Assembly (NCBI GenBank): GCA_002256395.1
Contig: NKJG01000001.1
Coordinates: 682,001 to 746,000 of the forward strand
Reading direction: 5' to 3'
DNA from: Bacteroidetes bacterium B1(2017)
Lineage (GTDB): Bacteria > Bacteroidota > Bacteroidia > UKL13-3
DNA length: 64,000 nucleotides
The notes under the pieces were generated by a model. The model was not told the DNA's origin. It made no database searches and saw only the letters and a program-made list of their open reading frames with translations. A program made the position numbers and the translations under genes. Shown here piece after piece: positions 27,403 to 38,362 of this stretch (the stretch's first letter is position 1; each line of letters begins with the position of its first letter).

Positions 27403-28356
27403 ATGAAAACTACATTACAAAAACTTGTAATTCTATTTTTATTGGCCTTGTCAATTCAAGCAAAGGGACAATCCATTTCAACCTTTGAAGACATTTCACT
27501 CGCACCAAATTCTATCTATAATGGATTTGATTTTAAAGGTGGATTTAAGAGCGGTTCAGCATTTTTTACAAATATGTATGACACCACCTTTGGAGCGTAT
27601 TGGGAAGGCTTTGCAGTATCGAACACAAAAGACGATTCAACAGCAGGATATTCAAATCAATATAGCGCGATTACTGGAAGCGGAATGATAAGTACTAATT
27701 ATGGAGTATTTTATGCAGGTGGAAAAATTATTTTAGACAAAAGTATCAGCAGCCAAGCAATAAGTGGGTTTCATATTACTAACTCTACTTATGCGTATTT
27801 TGATATGAAAACAGGAAGTCAGTTTTCTAAGAAATTTGGCGGCACCAGTGGCAACGACCCTGATTATTTAAGGGTGGTAATAAATGCTTGGAAAGATGGT
27901 AAACTAGCCGACTCGACCTTTAAATTTTACTTAGCAGATTATAGAAACAGCGATAATAGCAAAGATTATATTTTAAAGACTTGGCAATGGGTTGACCTAA
28001 AATCATTTGGTGCAGTAGATAGTTTTGCATTTAGTATGGAATCGAGTGATACTGGTTCGTTTGGAATAAATACACCACGCTATTTTTGTTTAGATAACTT
28101 TAATTTAGCTAGCACAGCAATAGCGAAACAAAGTGAAAAGGTTTTATTTAATGCGTATCCTAACCCTGCCACAAACACATTAACAATTGAAAGTTATGAA
28201 GCCATTGAAGAAGTAAAAATATTGGATATAAACGGAAGAGAAATTGGCAGAAGTAAAGAAACAACACTTGCAGTGGATGCACTAACACCAGGTGTTTACC
28301 TTGTTGAAGTTAAAAGCTTAAATGGTATTGGGGTTCAGAAATTTATTAAAAACTAG
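27403..28356 (+). CDS. DUF4465 protein with T9SS sorting domain (BtuH-like)
   Basis: 317 residues: signal peptide (ending AKGQ), a DUF4465 beta-sandwich (about residues 25-235) with FEDISLAPNSIYNG, the GMISTNYGVFYAGG segment and DSFAFSMESSDTG...PRYFCLDNFNLA, then a T9SS type A sorting domain starting NAYPNPATNTL. DUF4465 proteins occur beside btuB and btuG in Bacteroides B12 loci, where I recall them as cobalamin-binding surface lipoproteins (BtuH). Here the protein is instead built for T9SS export. Binding of B12 is inferred from family and position only. It is sandwiched 1 base after btuB and overlapped by the next frame. Confidence 0.82.
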   Translation: MKTTLQKLVILFLLALSIQAKGQSISTFEDISLAPNSIYNGFDFKGGFKSGSAFFTNMYDTTFGAYWEGFAVSNTKDDSTAGYSNQYSAITGSGMISTNYGVFYAGGKIILDKSISSQAISGFHITNSTYAYFDMKTGSQFSKKFGGTSGNDPDYLRVVINAWKDGKLADSTFKFYLADYRNSDNSKDYILKTWQWVDLKSFGAVDSFAFSMESSDTGSFGINTPRYFCLDNFNLASTAIAKQSEKVLFNAYPNPATNTLTIESYEAIEEVKILDINGREIGRSKETTLAVDALTPGVYLVEVKSLNGIGVQKFIKN

Positions 28357-28357
28357 G

Positions 28358-29606
<1,249 letters not shown>

Positions 29607-29612
29607 TCTAGT

Positions 29613-30962
29613 TTATTTTTCTAAAAGGAGTTTACCGCTCTGAACCTGTCCATTTGAGTTTTTAATTTGGTAAAAAAGCAGGCCTGAATACGCTTCTAAA
29701 TTTACCATAAGTTTGGGCGAGTTAAGTGGTGCTTGGTAAACCATTTTTCCTAATTCAGAATATATTTCTACTTGTAGATCTTGCCCATCTAAACCCTCAA
29801 AAACAACCATTCCAGTACTTGGGTTTGGATACACTTGGAATGGCTTTGATGGACCTATAATTGAGAGGCCAGAAGCAGTTGTAACATCAAATTGGGTGCT
29901 GCAAGTTGAGCCATTATAGGTTACTTCGAAAGTGTATTTACCAGCTGTTGTAGGTAGTTTTTTAGACCAACCCCACATTAGTGTTTTTCTATCCACTGTG
30001 CTTGCATAGGTCCAGGATACAAAGGTAGAACCATCTGGATTTTTAATTTTCATATCCCCGGTACCACTTGCTATTTCATCGCGTAAAAACATATAAAATT
30101 TTGCATACCCTGCAGGCAAACCAGGTCCTTGAAATGGGATTTGGAATACTTTTGATTCATTAGAAACCTCGGTACCTGGGCAAGCTGGCACAAGCACATC
30201 TGTGGTGTTAGTAGATACTTTAACAACTGCCGTTTCTTTGTATGGCTTTTGAGATGCCCACCAAGTTGATGTGTTTAATGAATTACATGTTCCAGTATAT
30301 GGATCAACACGGGTAGCACTTGTGGCCCCACTCCAAACCTCAAAATGAAGATGAGGGCCTGATGAACTACCTGAGCTTCCTACTAAACCCAAATACTCGC
30401 CAACTGCAACAGACTGTCCAATTGCTTTAGTTAGTACAGAATTCTTTTTCATATGCCAATAATTTGTGCGCGAGCCATCGGCATGTTGAATAACAACATA
30501 ATTTGCAGTAAGGGTATTTGCCGTACAATTCTTATCAAACTCACCATCGTGTTTATCTAAAATAATACCGGGAGCAGCGGCAACAATTTCTACTAAACTG
30601 CTATCCATTTTAAGAAAGTTAAAAGGCCAAATAGAAATATCTGTTCCACCATGACCATCATAGGAATTGGTTCCGCAATTAAAGTCTTTAAAAGCACCAG
30701 TGGCCGTGTTTTGATCTACATAGGCAGAGATATGATAATAACTGCAATCATTTAGAGAAGACTTAGGCTTAAGCGGCCAAGAAAGTAAGGTACCAGCCTT
30801 GCTTCTATCTGCAGAAGATGGAGTATTTAATCCAAGCATGGCAGCATTAACTGCGCACCTGTCTTCAATAAGTTTGTACTCAGCATTTGAAATACAATTT
30901 TGGGAGTTGGCATTAATTGAAAATGCCAATAAGAAAAACGTTAGGAGTAGTTTTGTTTTCAT
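29613..30962 (-). CDS. T9SS-sorted M23 family metallopeptidase
   Basis: Peptidoglycan- or protein-cleaving zinc endopeptidase, about 449 residues. Signal peptide ends NANSQ. The M23 signatures are present: HGGTDISIW (first His and Asp ligands) and HLHFEVW (the HxH motif), with the GEYLGLVGSSGSSSGPHLH loop between. The C-terminus is a T9SS type A domain (VYPNPSTGMVVFEG). An open frame extends to 31061 but overlaps the kinase gene upstream, so the ATG at 30962 before the signal peptide is used. Last gene of the asnS operon. Confidence 0.9.
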   Translation of the reverse strand: MKTKLLLTFFLLAFSINANSQNCISNAEYKLIEDRCAVNAAMLGLNTPSSADRSKAGTLLSWPLKPKSSLNDCSYYHISAYVDQNTATGAFKDFNCGTNSYDGHGGTDISIWPFNFLKMDSSLVEIVAAAPGIILDKHDGEFDKNCTANTLTANYVVIQHADGSRTNYWHMKKNSVLTKAIGQSVAVGEYLGLVGSSGSSSGPHLHFEVWSGATSATRVDPYTGTCNSLNTSTWWASQKPYKETAVVKVSTNTTDVLVPACPGTEVSNESKVFQIPFQGPGLPAGYAKFYMFLRDEIASGTGDMKIKNPDGSTFVSWTYASTVDRKTLMWGWSKKLPTTAGKYTFEVTYNGSTCSTQFDVTTASGLSIIGPSKPFQVYPNPSTGMVVFEGLDGQDLQVEIYSELGKMVYQAPLNSPKLMVNLEAYSGLLFYQIKNSNGQVQSGKLLLEK

Positions 30963-31017
30963 AAAGCAATTTGATTTGTAGTATAAAAGTACAAAAAAAT
31001 TGCCTTGATTGAATACT

Positions 31018-31404
31018 TTAAAATAGAAGTAAGATTTTAGGAAGGAAAATAATAAGTCCAATTAGTAATGTAGCAATAGCACAAAATAACACAGCAGCTG
31101 CAGCCAGATCCTTTACATTTCTAATTTTTTCATGCTTTTCTGGAGATACAAAATCGGCTAAATTTTCGAGGGCAGCATTAAATGCTTCGGAGGCGAAAAC
31201 TAGGCTAATAGAAAAAATTATGGCCATCCACTCGGAGCTAGAAATTTGAAAATAGATACCTAATAAAACAGCTACACATGCCGCAAATAGATGGATCCTG
31301 GCATTGTGTTCCTCCAGAAACAAAATGTAAATTCCTCTAAATGCAAATTTAAAACTACTAAGTTGTTTACTAAAGGAAAAGGATTTTTTTTCTTTTGGTT
31401 CCAT
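31018..31404 (-). CDS. Diacylglycerol/undecaprenol kinase family membrane protein
   Basis: 128 residues with three predicted membrane helices. The DgkA-family active-site pattern is intact: EAFNAALENLADF, then HEKIRNVKDLAAAAVL. In this group the natural substrate is often undecaprenol rather than diacylglycerol, recycling the lipid carrier for wall and polysaccharide synthesis. It is 12 bases after the barrel gene in the same direction. Confidence 0.9.
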   Translation of the reverse strand: MEPKEKKSFSFSKQLSSFKFAFRGIYILFLEEHNARIHLFAACVAVLLGIYFQISSSEWMAIIFSISLVFASEAFNAALENLADFVSPEKHEKIRNVKDLAAAAVLFCAIATLLIGLIIFLPKILLLF

Positions 31405-31416
31405 TCAAAACTTCAT

Positions 31417-32562
31417 TTAGAAAGCTTCGGACAAGGTAAAATAAAAACCTTTGATTTTACCCTCACCAAAACCAAAATCTATACGTGCATTTATGTGTTC
31501 GCGACGAATAGCAGTACCTCTAAAACCGAAACCATAATTGGGTTTTATATGTTCTAGTAAATTTTGAGTAGTACTTCCAACATTTCCCAGACCACCAAAT
31601 ACAACTACACCAAGAGGCCCCCAAACGGTCTTTCTAAATTCTGCCTGAGTTGAGGCAAAATAATTATCCCTGAACCTACCATTATAGTAACCACGCATAA
31701 TCATTTCATTTCCCATGGTGCCCATTTGGCGGTAAGGCACATCTCCTTCATTAAAGCTACCGTATGCTTGAACGGCTAAAACATTTTCTTTCCAAAGGCA
31801 AAAGAACTTTCGGGCATCAAGGGTTACAGATTGGAATGCATGATGACCTAGATTGGACCTAAAAAACCAGTAATTACTAATTTCTACGTAGGCACCTTTT
31901 AGCGGGTAATATATATTATCTCTATTATCATAGGCAAGCGCAAGTCCTGCTCCTAAAATATCATAGCCATTTATACCCGTTGTTGAACTGGAAGGAGTTA
32001 AACTTGATTCCTTAAAACGAGTATCATAAATTTTTTCATACATCAATTGTCCGCCTACATAAACGCTTTTAAGCACTTGCCTGGTAAGTCTAGCGTTAAC
32101 TTTATGTTGCTGGAAATCGTATAATTCTTTTGCAGAATCGGCCGCTTGATTACCTATGCCCCAATAGTATTCATTAAAATCGTTGTATACATATTGGGCT
32201 TTCAGGTTGTATTTGTTTTCATCGAAAAAAATATCTACCCCTGGTCGAATATTAAATTGGCCCATTTGAGTATAGGAAGTATTTACTCGAACCATAGATG
32301 GGCGAGTATCTTCCTTGTCACCCAAACGAAACATATATCCTAGGCTCAGGCCTAATTTAATGCCCGTTTCTGGAGTAACAGCCCAAATAGGAAGAGTAAA
32401 AAAATAGTTTTTACGTGGCTTTGCCGAATCGCCTTCCATAATGCGATAAAATCTATTAACCAAACCCTTTAGTTTAGCACCATCTTGTGCTTTGGTTAAA
32501 GAACTAAAGCATAAAAGAAAACAAATTACAAGAAAAGTATTTTTACTTTTTACAAAGTTCAT
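31417..32562 (-). CDS. BamA/TamA-type outer-membrane surface-antigen barrel
   Basis: 381 residues: signal peptide ending SSLTKAQ, a short periplasmic part, then a barrel with the surface-antigen (D15) features near the C-terminus (RGYYNGRFRDNYFASTQAEFRKTVWG and a final INARIDFGFGEGKIKGFYFTLSEAF, given here as two parts). POTRA domains are absent, so it is the short type and probably not the essential BamA. It follows asnS by 6 bases. Confidence 0.78.
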   Translation of the reverse strand: MNFVKSKNTFLVICFLLCFSSLTKAQDGAKLKGLVNRFYRIMEGDSAKPRKNYFFTLPIWAVTPETGIKLGLSLGYMFRLGDKEDTRPSMVRVNTSYTQMGQFNIRPGVDIFFDENKYNLKAQYVYNDFNEYYWGIGNQAADSAKELYDFQQHKVNARLTRQVLKSVYVGGQLMYEKIYDTRFKESSLTPSSSTTGINGYDILGAGLALAYDNRDNIYYPLKGAYVEISNYWFFRSNLGHHAFQSVTLDARKFFCLWKENVLAVQAYGSFNEGDVPYRQMGTMGNEMIMRGYYNGRFRDNYFASTQAEFRKTVWGPLGVVVFGGLGNVGSTTQNLLEHIKPNYGFGFRGTAIRREHINARIDFGFGEGKIKGFYFTLSEAF

Positions 32563-32568
32563 TGGGTA

Positions 32569-34092
32569 CTAAGGCAATAATCTGCCGTACATTCTAGGGA
32601 AAGGAATACTCTCGCGAACATGTGGCAATTTGCAAATCCAAGTTACCAAACGCTCTAAGCCTAAACCAAAACCAGCATGAGGCACGGTTCCGTAGCGTCT
32701 TAAATCGAGGTACCATTCAAATGCTTCCATTGGTAATTGATGTTCGTTAATTTTCTCGATAAGTAATTTCTCATCCGTTTCACGTTCGCCACCACCCACA
32801 ATTTCGCCATACCCTTCTGGAGCTAATACATCTACGCCACGTGCAAATTTAGAGTTATTTGGATCGCGTTTTAGGTAGAAAGCTTTCACTTCATGAGGCC
32901 AGTTGTAGACCATAATTGGCACATCAAATAAACGAGTGATTACGGTTTCATCACTACCACCTAAATCGTTGCCATATTCAAAGTTTCTCGCACTATTGAG
33001 CCACTGAGGAATATTTCTCTCTTGTTCTTCTAAATCACCCAGTTCTTGTTTCAACTTATCAATTTGCGCTTGGTTAAATCCAATTTCACCCTTCTTCATT
33101 CCAGGTGTTTTTATCTTTTCTTCGCGTTCAGCAATTTCGGTTTGAACCAATTGAATTCTTTCTTTTACCGCACTTAATTCTGTTTCAAGAGAGACAATAG
33201 AATTTTGACCATTCACGTCTTGTTCGCCTTTAATAATTCGAACAGCTTCATCGTATGACAAACGAGGGAAAGGCTTAATAATATTTTGAAGCAAATGAGT
33301 ATCTCTGCCTATAATGGCTAATTCTTTTTCGCAGCCATCCAAAACAGAAGTAACAACAGCACGCAAGAAATTTTCGATTAAATCCATATTCTCGAAAATA
33401 TCATAAAAAGCCATTTCGGGTTCAATCATCCAGAATTCGCTTAAGTGCCTACGAGTTTTAGATTTTTCGGCTCTAAAAGTTGGACCAAAGGTGTAAATTT
33501 TGCCCATTGAAAAAGCCATTGCTTCGCCGTATAGCTGGCCGCTTTGACTTAAATAAGCAGGGTCTCCGTAAAAATCTGTTTCAAATAAGTTGCTTGTTCC
33601 TTCGCAGGCATTACCCGTAAAAAGAGGAGCATCCATTTGCACAAAACCTTCCTTTTGAAAGAACTCATGAATAGCAAATATGATACGGTTTCTGATGCGC
33701 ATTATAGCCCATTGGCGTTGGCTACGTAGCCACAAATGGCGTTTATCCATTAAAAAATCAACACCATGTTCTTTTTTGGCAATTGGGTATTCAACAGACT
33801 CACCTATTAACTCAACCGAAGTTGCTTGTAATTCAAATCCACCCATTTGGCGTTCATCCTTAACCACTTTACCAGTAATGGATAAAGAAGATTCGAGGCT
33901 TACTTTACGGGCCTCTTCAAACAGATTTTCACCCAAAGATTCTAAGCTAAGAACACATTGGCACCAACCGGTACCATCTCTTAACACAACAAACACTAGA
34001 CCTTTGCTTTCTCTCTTGTTGCTTGCCCAACCCATGAGGGTAACTTCCTGACCTTCATAATCTGCAAGGTCTTTTATCAAATATTTTTGCAC
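32569..34092 (-). CDS. asnS: Asparagine--tRNA ligase
   Basis: Class IIb aminoacyl-tRNA synthetase charging tRNA-Asn, cytosolic. N-terminal OB-fold anticodon-binding domain (EGQEVTLMGWASNKRESKG), class II motif 2 (FRAEKSKTRRHLSEFWMIEPE) and motif 3 (GFGLGLERLV) are present. An insert of about 70 residues rich in E, K and Q (roughly 295-365, LETELSAVKERIQLVQTEIAEREE and following, partly quoted as LETELSAVKERIQLVQ) looks like a coiled-coil hairpin; such an insertion is familiar in AsnRS of this phylum. First gene of a leftward run of four. Confidence 0.95.
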   Translation of the reverse strand: MQKYLIKDLADYEGQEVTLMGWASNKRESKGLVFVVLRDGTGWCQCVLSLESLGENLFEEARKVSLESSLSITGKVVKDERQMGGFELQATSVELIGESVEYPIAKKEHGVDFLMDKRHLWLRSQRQWAIMRIRNRIIFAIHEFFQKEGFVQMDAPLFTGNACEGTSNLFETDFYGDPAYLSQSGQLYGEAMAFSMGKIYTFGPTFRAEKSKTRRHLSEFWMIEPEMAFYDIFENMDLIENFLRAVVTSVLDGCEKELAIIGRDTHLLQNIIKPFPRLSYDEAVRIIKGEQDVNGQNSIVSLETELSAVKERIQLVQTEIAEREEKIKTPGMKKGEIGFNQAQIDKLKQELGDLEEQERNIPQWLNSARNFEYGNDLGGSDETVITRLFDVPIMVYNWPHEVKAFYLKRDPNNSKFARGVDVLAPEGYGEIVGGGERETDEKLLIEKINEHQLPMEAFEWYLDLRRYGTVPHAGFGLGLERLVTWICKLPHVRESIPFPRMYGRLLP

Positions 34093-34251
34093 GCTTAAAA
34101 ACTCCTATTTCATTAAATTTAAGGAAACAAAAATAGGTGTTTATTGGCTGAACTCAAAACACAAAAGGCTAATAAAAAATTTACGAATGAGTAGGATATT
34201 CAAGCCTTTAGGATAATCAAGAAAAAAAGTAAAAAAGGGAAAATAATAAGG

Positions 34252-34294
34252 CAACCCCGTTTTTTTAAAGTTAGACTTTCATTTTTCGGGGTTG
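34252..34294. repeat. Left composite palindrome flanking COG1373 gene
   Basis: CAACCCCG (34252-34259) pairs with CGGGGTTG (34287-34294), and an inner AAAGT/ACTTT pair is nested inside. It ends 17 bases before the ATG of the ATPase gene. Its right half, ACTTTCATTTTTCGGGGTT, is repeated identically just after the gene at 35523-35541. Confidence 0.75.
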
Positions 34295-34299
34295 TATTG

Positions 34300-34307
34300 T
34301 ATCTTTG
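34300..34307 (+). promoter_or_regulatory. TAnnTTTG promoter box
   Basis: TATCTTTG, ending 4 bases before the ATG at 34312; the transcript is therefore leaderless or nearly so. The box is 5 bases past the left palindrome, which would overlap the -33 region and could act as an operator. Confidence 0.5.
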
Positions 34308-34311
34308 AGTA

Positions 34312-35493
34312 ATGATACCAAGGCTAATAGAAAAAAGGATTGAAAAACTGTTGAAACAATTTCCTGCTGTAGGAATAATTGGGCCACGGCAATGTGGGAA
34401 AACCACCCTAGCCAAACTTATTCAAAAAAAAGGAAAGCTTAATGGGGTGTACTTCGATTTAGAAAGTCCGCAAGACCTAAGAAAATTTGAGAACCCGGAA
34501 TTATTTTTAACTGCCCATCAAGATGATCAGGTAATTATTGACGAAGTTCAACGTATACCCGGATTATTTCCAATTATGCGTTCACTAATTGACAAAAAGA
34601 GGAAGTCGGGTAGATTTTTGTTATTGGGATCGGCAAGTCCAGAATTAGTTAAAGGAAGTTCAGAATCACTAGCGGGGAGAATCTATTTCATTGAGGCAAC
34701 ACCTTTTCATTTGCTCGAATTACCCGAAAAAAGTAAAGTTATTCAAAAGCATTGGTTTAGGGGAGGGTTTCCAGATGCCTGGAAAGCCAAAACAGATGAT
34801 GCCTATTTTTTATGGATGGATGGATTTGCCAGAACTTTTATAGAACGTGATTTAAACAATTTATTTGGACAAACATTTTCACCCAATTTAATGTTCAAAT
34901 TGTGGCGAATGCTGGCTCATTACCACGGAGGAATATGGAATGCCCAGTCTTTTTCAAAAGGCCTAGATGTAAGTTCTGTAACAGTAAATAGGTATTTAGA
35001 CTATTTGCAAGGAGCCTTTATGGTTCGCAAATTATTACCCTATTTTCATAATACCTCCAAGAGATTAGTTAAGAGTCCAAAAGTATATATTAGAGATAGT
35101 GGTTTACTTCATTATTTATTGGATATTCATCATGCAAAAGACCTTCAATACCACCCAATGTTGGGCTACTCCTGGGAAGGTTATGTGATAGAGCAAATAA
35201 TATCTTCCTTATCGCCAAATATTCAAGCCTATTATTACCGAACACATGATGGAGCAGAGGTAGATTTGGTATTGGTAAAAGGAATTAAACCGATTGCCTG
35301 CCTAGAAATAAAGTATTCAGAAAATCCAGGTATTTCGAAAGGTTTATTGGAAAGTATTAAGGATTTAAAAACACCACTCAATTACATTATCACTACCAGT
35401 GAAGATACAATGTGGCCATTGAAAAACAAGATAAGTGCAGTAGGGTTAAGATATTTTCTTAAAACTATATTGCCTAAAATACAGAGCTCTTAG
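34312..35493 (+). CDS. COG1373 AAA ATPase with DUF4143 nuclease-like domain
   Basis: 393 residues. Residues 1-170 are an AAA_14-type ATPase: Walker A GPRQCGKTT (24-32), Walker B QVIIDEVQ (73-80, Asp77/Glu78), and a sensor-like LLLGSASPEL. A winged-helix stretch follows (SKGLDVSSVTVNRYLDYLQ), then DUF4143 with the PD-(D/E)xK-type pattern GAEVDLVLV...CLEIKYS near residues 320-345. All key positions are present, so nuclease activity is possible but unproven; the cellular role of this family is not established. Not in an operon. Tightly bracketed by two related palindromes, with a near-leaderless promoter. A second, divergent family member is at 47410. Confidence 0.88.
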   Translation: MIPRLIEKRIEKLLKQFPAVGIIGPRQCGKTTLAKLIQKKGKLNGVYFDLESPQDLRKFENPELFLTAHQDDQVIIDEVQRIPGLFPIMRSLIDKKRKSGRFLLLGSASPELVKGSSESLAGRIYFIEATPFHLLELPEKSKVIQKHWFRGGFPDAWKAKTDDAYFLWMDGFARTFIERDLNNLFGQTFSPNLMFKLWRMLAHYHGGIWNAQSFSKGLDVSSVTVNRYLDYLQGAFMVRKLLPYFHNTSKRLVKSPKVYIRDSGLLHYLLDIHHAKDLQYHPMLGYSWEGYVIEQIISSLSPNIQAYYYRTHDGAEVDLVLVKGIKPIACLEIKYSENPGISKGLLESIKDLKTPLNYIITTSEDTMWPLKNKISAVGLRYFLKTILPKIQSS

Positions 35494-35496
35494 GGT

Positions 35497-35545
35497 AAGT
35501 AACCCCGTAAAACGAAAGTTTAACTTTCATTTTTCGGGGTTACTT
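35497..35545. repeat. Right composite palindrome flanking COG1373 gene
   Basis: AAGTAACCCCG (35497-35507) pairs with CGGGGTTACTT (35535-35545), with GAAAGTT/AACTTTC (35514-35520/35522-35528) nested inside. It starts 3 bases after the ATPase stop and overlaps the stop codon of the convergent T9SS gene by 2 bases. It lacks a clear T-run, so a terminator role is possible but weak. It shares 19 identical bases with the left copy in direct orientation. Confidence 0.75.
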
Positions 35546-38270
35546 ATTTCTTAATAAAGTTGGAAATGTTACTCGCGCTTGAAGATGTAAGGATGAAATA
35601 ATAGATTCCTGAAGGCAAATTAGAAATATTTATTTCTTCAGATAAATTAGCAAAACCTCCTTGTACTTGTTGGCCCAGTTGATCTAATATTTGATATTGA
35701 AGAAGACCATTGTCTTGTATTCCCTTAATTTTTATAAAGTCGGAGCTTGGGTTTGGAAAAATTTGCAAGGAAGAATTACCAATTTGTTTTAAGCCCGTTT
35801 TAGGATCGAGCGATTGCACATAACTTTCAAAAACACCCGAACCATAAGTTGAAACAACCATTCTTCCATCACTTGTTCTATGGTCCATCATGGTTACAAC
35901 TTGGGTGCCTATGCTAGATGCTCCTTGACGAATCCAAGTTGTTTGCATACCCTCAATTTTCTTTGTGGCATATAAACCTGTGCTTGTTCCAACAAAATAG
36001 ATTAAACTATCTAATGTAGGTGCAATGGTTAGCCATCTGCAACTTGGACCTGTGCCAGAACCACTTGCATTTTGCTCCAAATTGCCACTTATGGCTGTCC
36101 AGCTAGCACCACTATTTTTAGATTCGAAAATACTTAGAATGGCATAATTTGTAAAAACTACGTATATAGTTCCAGTATCTTTAGGATGCTGAGCTATGCA
36201 ATTTATATAGCCTCCTGGGAAATTTGAACCTGTAATAGTTTCGGGTATACTAGCTGTATCTCTCGCATTTCTTAATCTATAAATTCTACCAGCAGAGGTA
36301 GCATAATACAAAACATCTGATTGAATCTTAGAACTCAACAAAGCAGTAATTTCATCACCCGCAGCGGGCAGTGTGGTATGTGATAATTGAGTCCAATTTA
36401 CACTACTTGCGTTTGAATCGAGTTTGCTTTTTAATGGAATGGCTGTTATATCACTATTACGCCAAAGCACATTGCCAGCTGGTGTGTAAAGCACTTTAAA
36501 ATTAGTAGCATCAGGAGTAAATGGATTAATAAATTGATATTTTTCCTTATCTACTCCTTTAGGATCAATGCGTGTAAACTGAGTGGGAGTGCCAGATGCA
36601 TCTAAAATCATTCGATGCATTCTACCTTGTTGAATAGATAAGTAAACTTCGCCCCCACCTGGTTTTAAAAATCCAAAAGAGCCATCGTAACTTAATGGCT
36701 GGCTCCAATTGGAAATAGCAGTTGGCGCCATTGATAAATAGGTTCCATTGTCTTGTAAACCACCAATTGTGGTTTTTGAGGTACCAATTGGATCTTGAGC
36801 AATTGAATAATATTGAGAGGTATTATATCCATTATTTAAACTCTCCCAAACCAATGGAGTAGCTAAACAATTTGTTGTAATTGAAATACCCCCATCGTGA
36901 AAAGAAATCATTTTAGAAGGGTTGTTTGGATAAAAGATTGCACCATGATTATCGGGATGATGATTAGGATAAACCTTAAAATCTGGCAAGCTTGTATTAA
37001 TTCCATAACCGCCAATTTGAGTGATATGAGTAGAGGTAGAAAATCCATCCGTAGAACGATACAAATTTGTACCACCAATAAAAACGGTATTCGCATCATC
37101 TGGTTTTACATCTACCTCTAAGCAATAACTACCTTGTGAAATATAATCACTAAAGCCACCCGCACCAGCAGGAATATTTGCGCTTCTATCGTCCCAAGTG
37201 CCACCCGTTCCAGTGCCATCCCCACTTACATAGGTGTATTTCCAAAGACTATTGTATTCGCTCTTACCTTCAAAATTTTTGCTTTCTTTACCTTGTCCAG
37301 GAGTATTGGCAATAAAATAAACTTGCTTTTCATCACTAGGTGCAATGCCAATAGAAATACGGTTTACCGTTGATTGAAAATTAGCTGGAGTAATATTTGC
37401 CCAATTTTTACCATTATCTGCCGAACGCCAAATGCCTTGTTGTTGACCACCCCCAGATAGAGTAGCGTAAACAATACCTGTTGGAGTTACAGCCACATCT
37501 GTGAAATAACTATACGCACTCACACGTGAGCCACCGCCTCTAACTTTTATCCAAGATAAACCTGCATTAATACTTCTAAAAATTCCATCAAAATTTGCTG
37601 CAAAAATTACATCAGCTGTATCAATGGTTGGGTTCAGGGCAATTCTATGAACCACAGACCAAGCTGTAGATAAGCCACCTTGACCTGAATTAAAATTACC
37701 TGTTTTAACCCACGTATCACCACCATCAACAGATTTATACACTCCACTACCATTATAAAAAGCACCTGGTATACTTCCACCATATAATTCACCTGTAGAA
37801 GCATACCAAACTTTGGTTTTATTAGTTCTGGTATCTTGAACCAAAGAAGTGATATTAGCAGTAGCCATGCTGCTCATATTGGTTGCATACCAGGCACCAC
37901 CGCCATTTGTACTTCGCCAAACACCACCTGTTGCCGCACCCGCAAGTAGCACATCAGAATTTGTAACATCAATGGCTACGGCACGTGTTCTACCACCCAC
38001 ATTAAAGGGCCCTACCGAACGCCAATTGGCAAATTTTTGCATGCCTAAATCACTTGGTAAAGTATACGCAAAAGCTAATTCCTGTTGTCTAATATCATCT
38101 GGAATTTGCCCAGTACTAGGGTCAGCCAGCATTTTTTGCATCAATTGAATTCGCAAAGCAATATCCTCTTCCATACCCTCCCACTCTTCCTTTTCAAAAG
38201 TTGAAACAGATTTTCCAATAAGAAAAGAAGCAAGTATAAACATGGCTAAGAAGCCCCAAACATTTTTCAT
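35544..38270 (-). CDS. T9SS-sorted BNR/VPS10-like beta-propeller protein
   Basis: Secreted 908-residue protein. Signal peptide at the N-terminus (FLAMFILASFLIGKSVS), a short pro-segment, then repeated sialidase/BNR-type blades with the Asp-box-like pattern (STNGGGAWYATN, SVDGGDTWVKTG, SINAGLSWIKV, SADNGKNWANI, ESKNSGASWTAI). The C-terminus is a T9SS type A sorting domain (IFPNPSSDFIKIKG...FIKK). No glycosidase catalytic set is visible, so it is more likely a binding or structural propeller than an enzyme. Promoter box TATTTTTG lies about 15 bases upstream of the start on the minus strand. Confidence 0.87.
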   Translation of the reverse strand: MKNVWGFLAMFILASFLIGKSVSTFEKEEWEGMEEDIALRIQLMQKMLADPSTGQIPDDIRQQELAFAYTLPSDLGMQKFANWRSVGPFNVGGRTRAVAIDVTNSDVLLAGAATGGVWRSTNGGGAWYATNMSSMATANITSLVQDTRTNKTKVWYASTGELYGGSIPGAFYNGSGVYKSVDGGDTWVKTGNFNSGQGGLSTAWSVVHRIALNPTIDTADVIFAANFDGIFRSINAGLSWIKVRGGGSRVSAYSYFTDVAVTPTGIVYATLSGGGQQQGIWRSADNGKNWANITPANFQSTVNRISIGIAPSDEKQVYFIANTPGQGKESKNFEGKSEYNSLWKYTYVSGDGTGTGGTWDDRSANIPAGAGGFSDYISQGSYCLEVDVKPDDANTVFIGGTNLYRSTDGFSTSTHITQIGGYGINTSLPDFKVYPNHHPDNHGAIFYPNNPSKMISFHDGGISITTNCLATPLVWESLNNGYNTSQYYSIAQDPIGTSKTTIGGLQDNGTYLSMAPTAISNWSQPLSYDGSFGFLKPGGGEVYLSIQQGRMHRMILDASGTPTQFTRIDPKGVDKEKYQFINPFTPDATNFKVLYTPAGNVLWRNSDITAIPLKSKLDSNASSVNWTQLSHTTLPAAGDEITALLSSKIQSDVLYYATSAGRIYRLRNARDTASIPETITGSNFPGGYINCIAQHPKDTGTIYVVFTNYAILSIFESKNSGASWTAISGNLEQNASGSGTGPSCRWLTIAPTLDSLIYFVGTSTGLYATKKIEGMQTTWIRQGASSIGTQVVTMMDHRTSDGRMVVSTYGSGVFESYVQSLDPKTGLKQIGNSSLQIFPNPSSDFIKIKGIQDNGLLQYQILDQLGQQVQGGFANLSEEINISNLPSGIYYFILTSSSASNISNFIKK

Positions 38271-38362
38271 GGTATTTTGAGTTAATACTCAAAAATACAT
38301 TTTCCTTTGGAAAGCACTAATTTGATTGGTAAAAACTTACTTAGTTAAATTGCCTAAAACAA

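Noticed and set aside
29607..29650. Terminator between DUF5522 and M23 genes
   Set aside because: The 6-base gap and following sequence show no stem followed by a T-run.
34201..35545. Insertion sequence
   Set aside because: No transposase domain; the enclosed protein is an AAA/DUF4143 protein, and I could not find a target-site duplication outside the palindromes.
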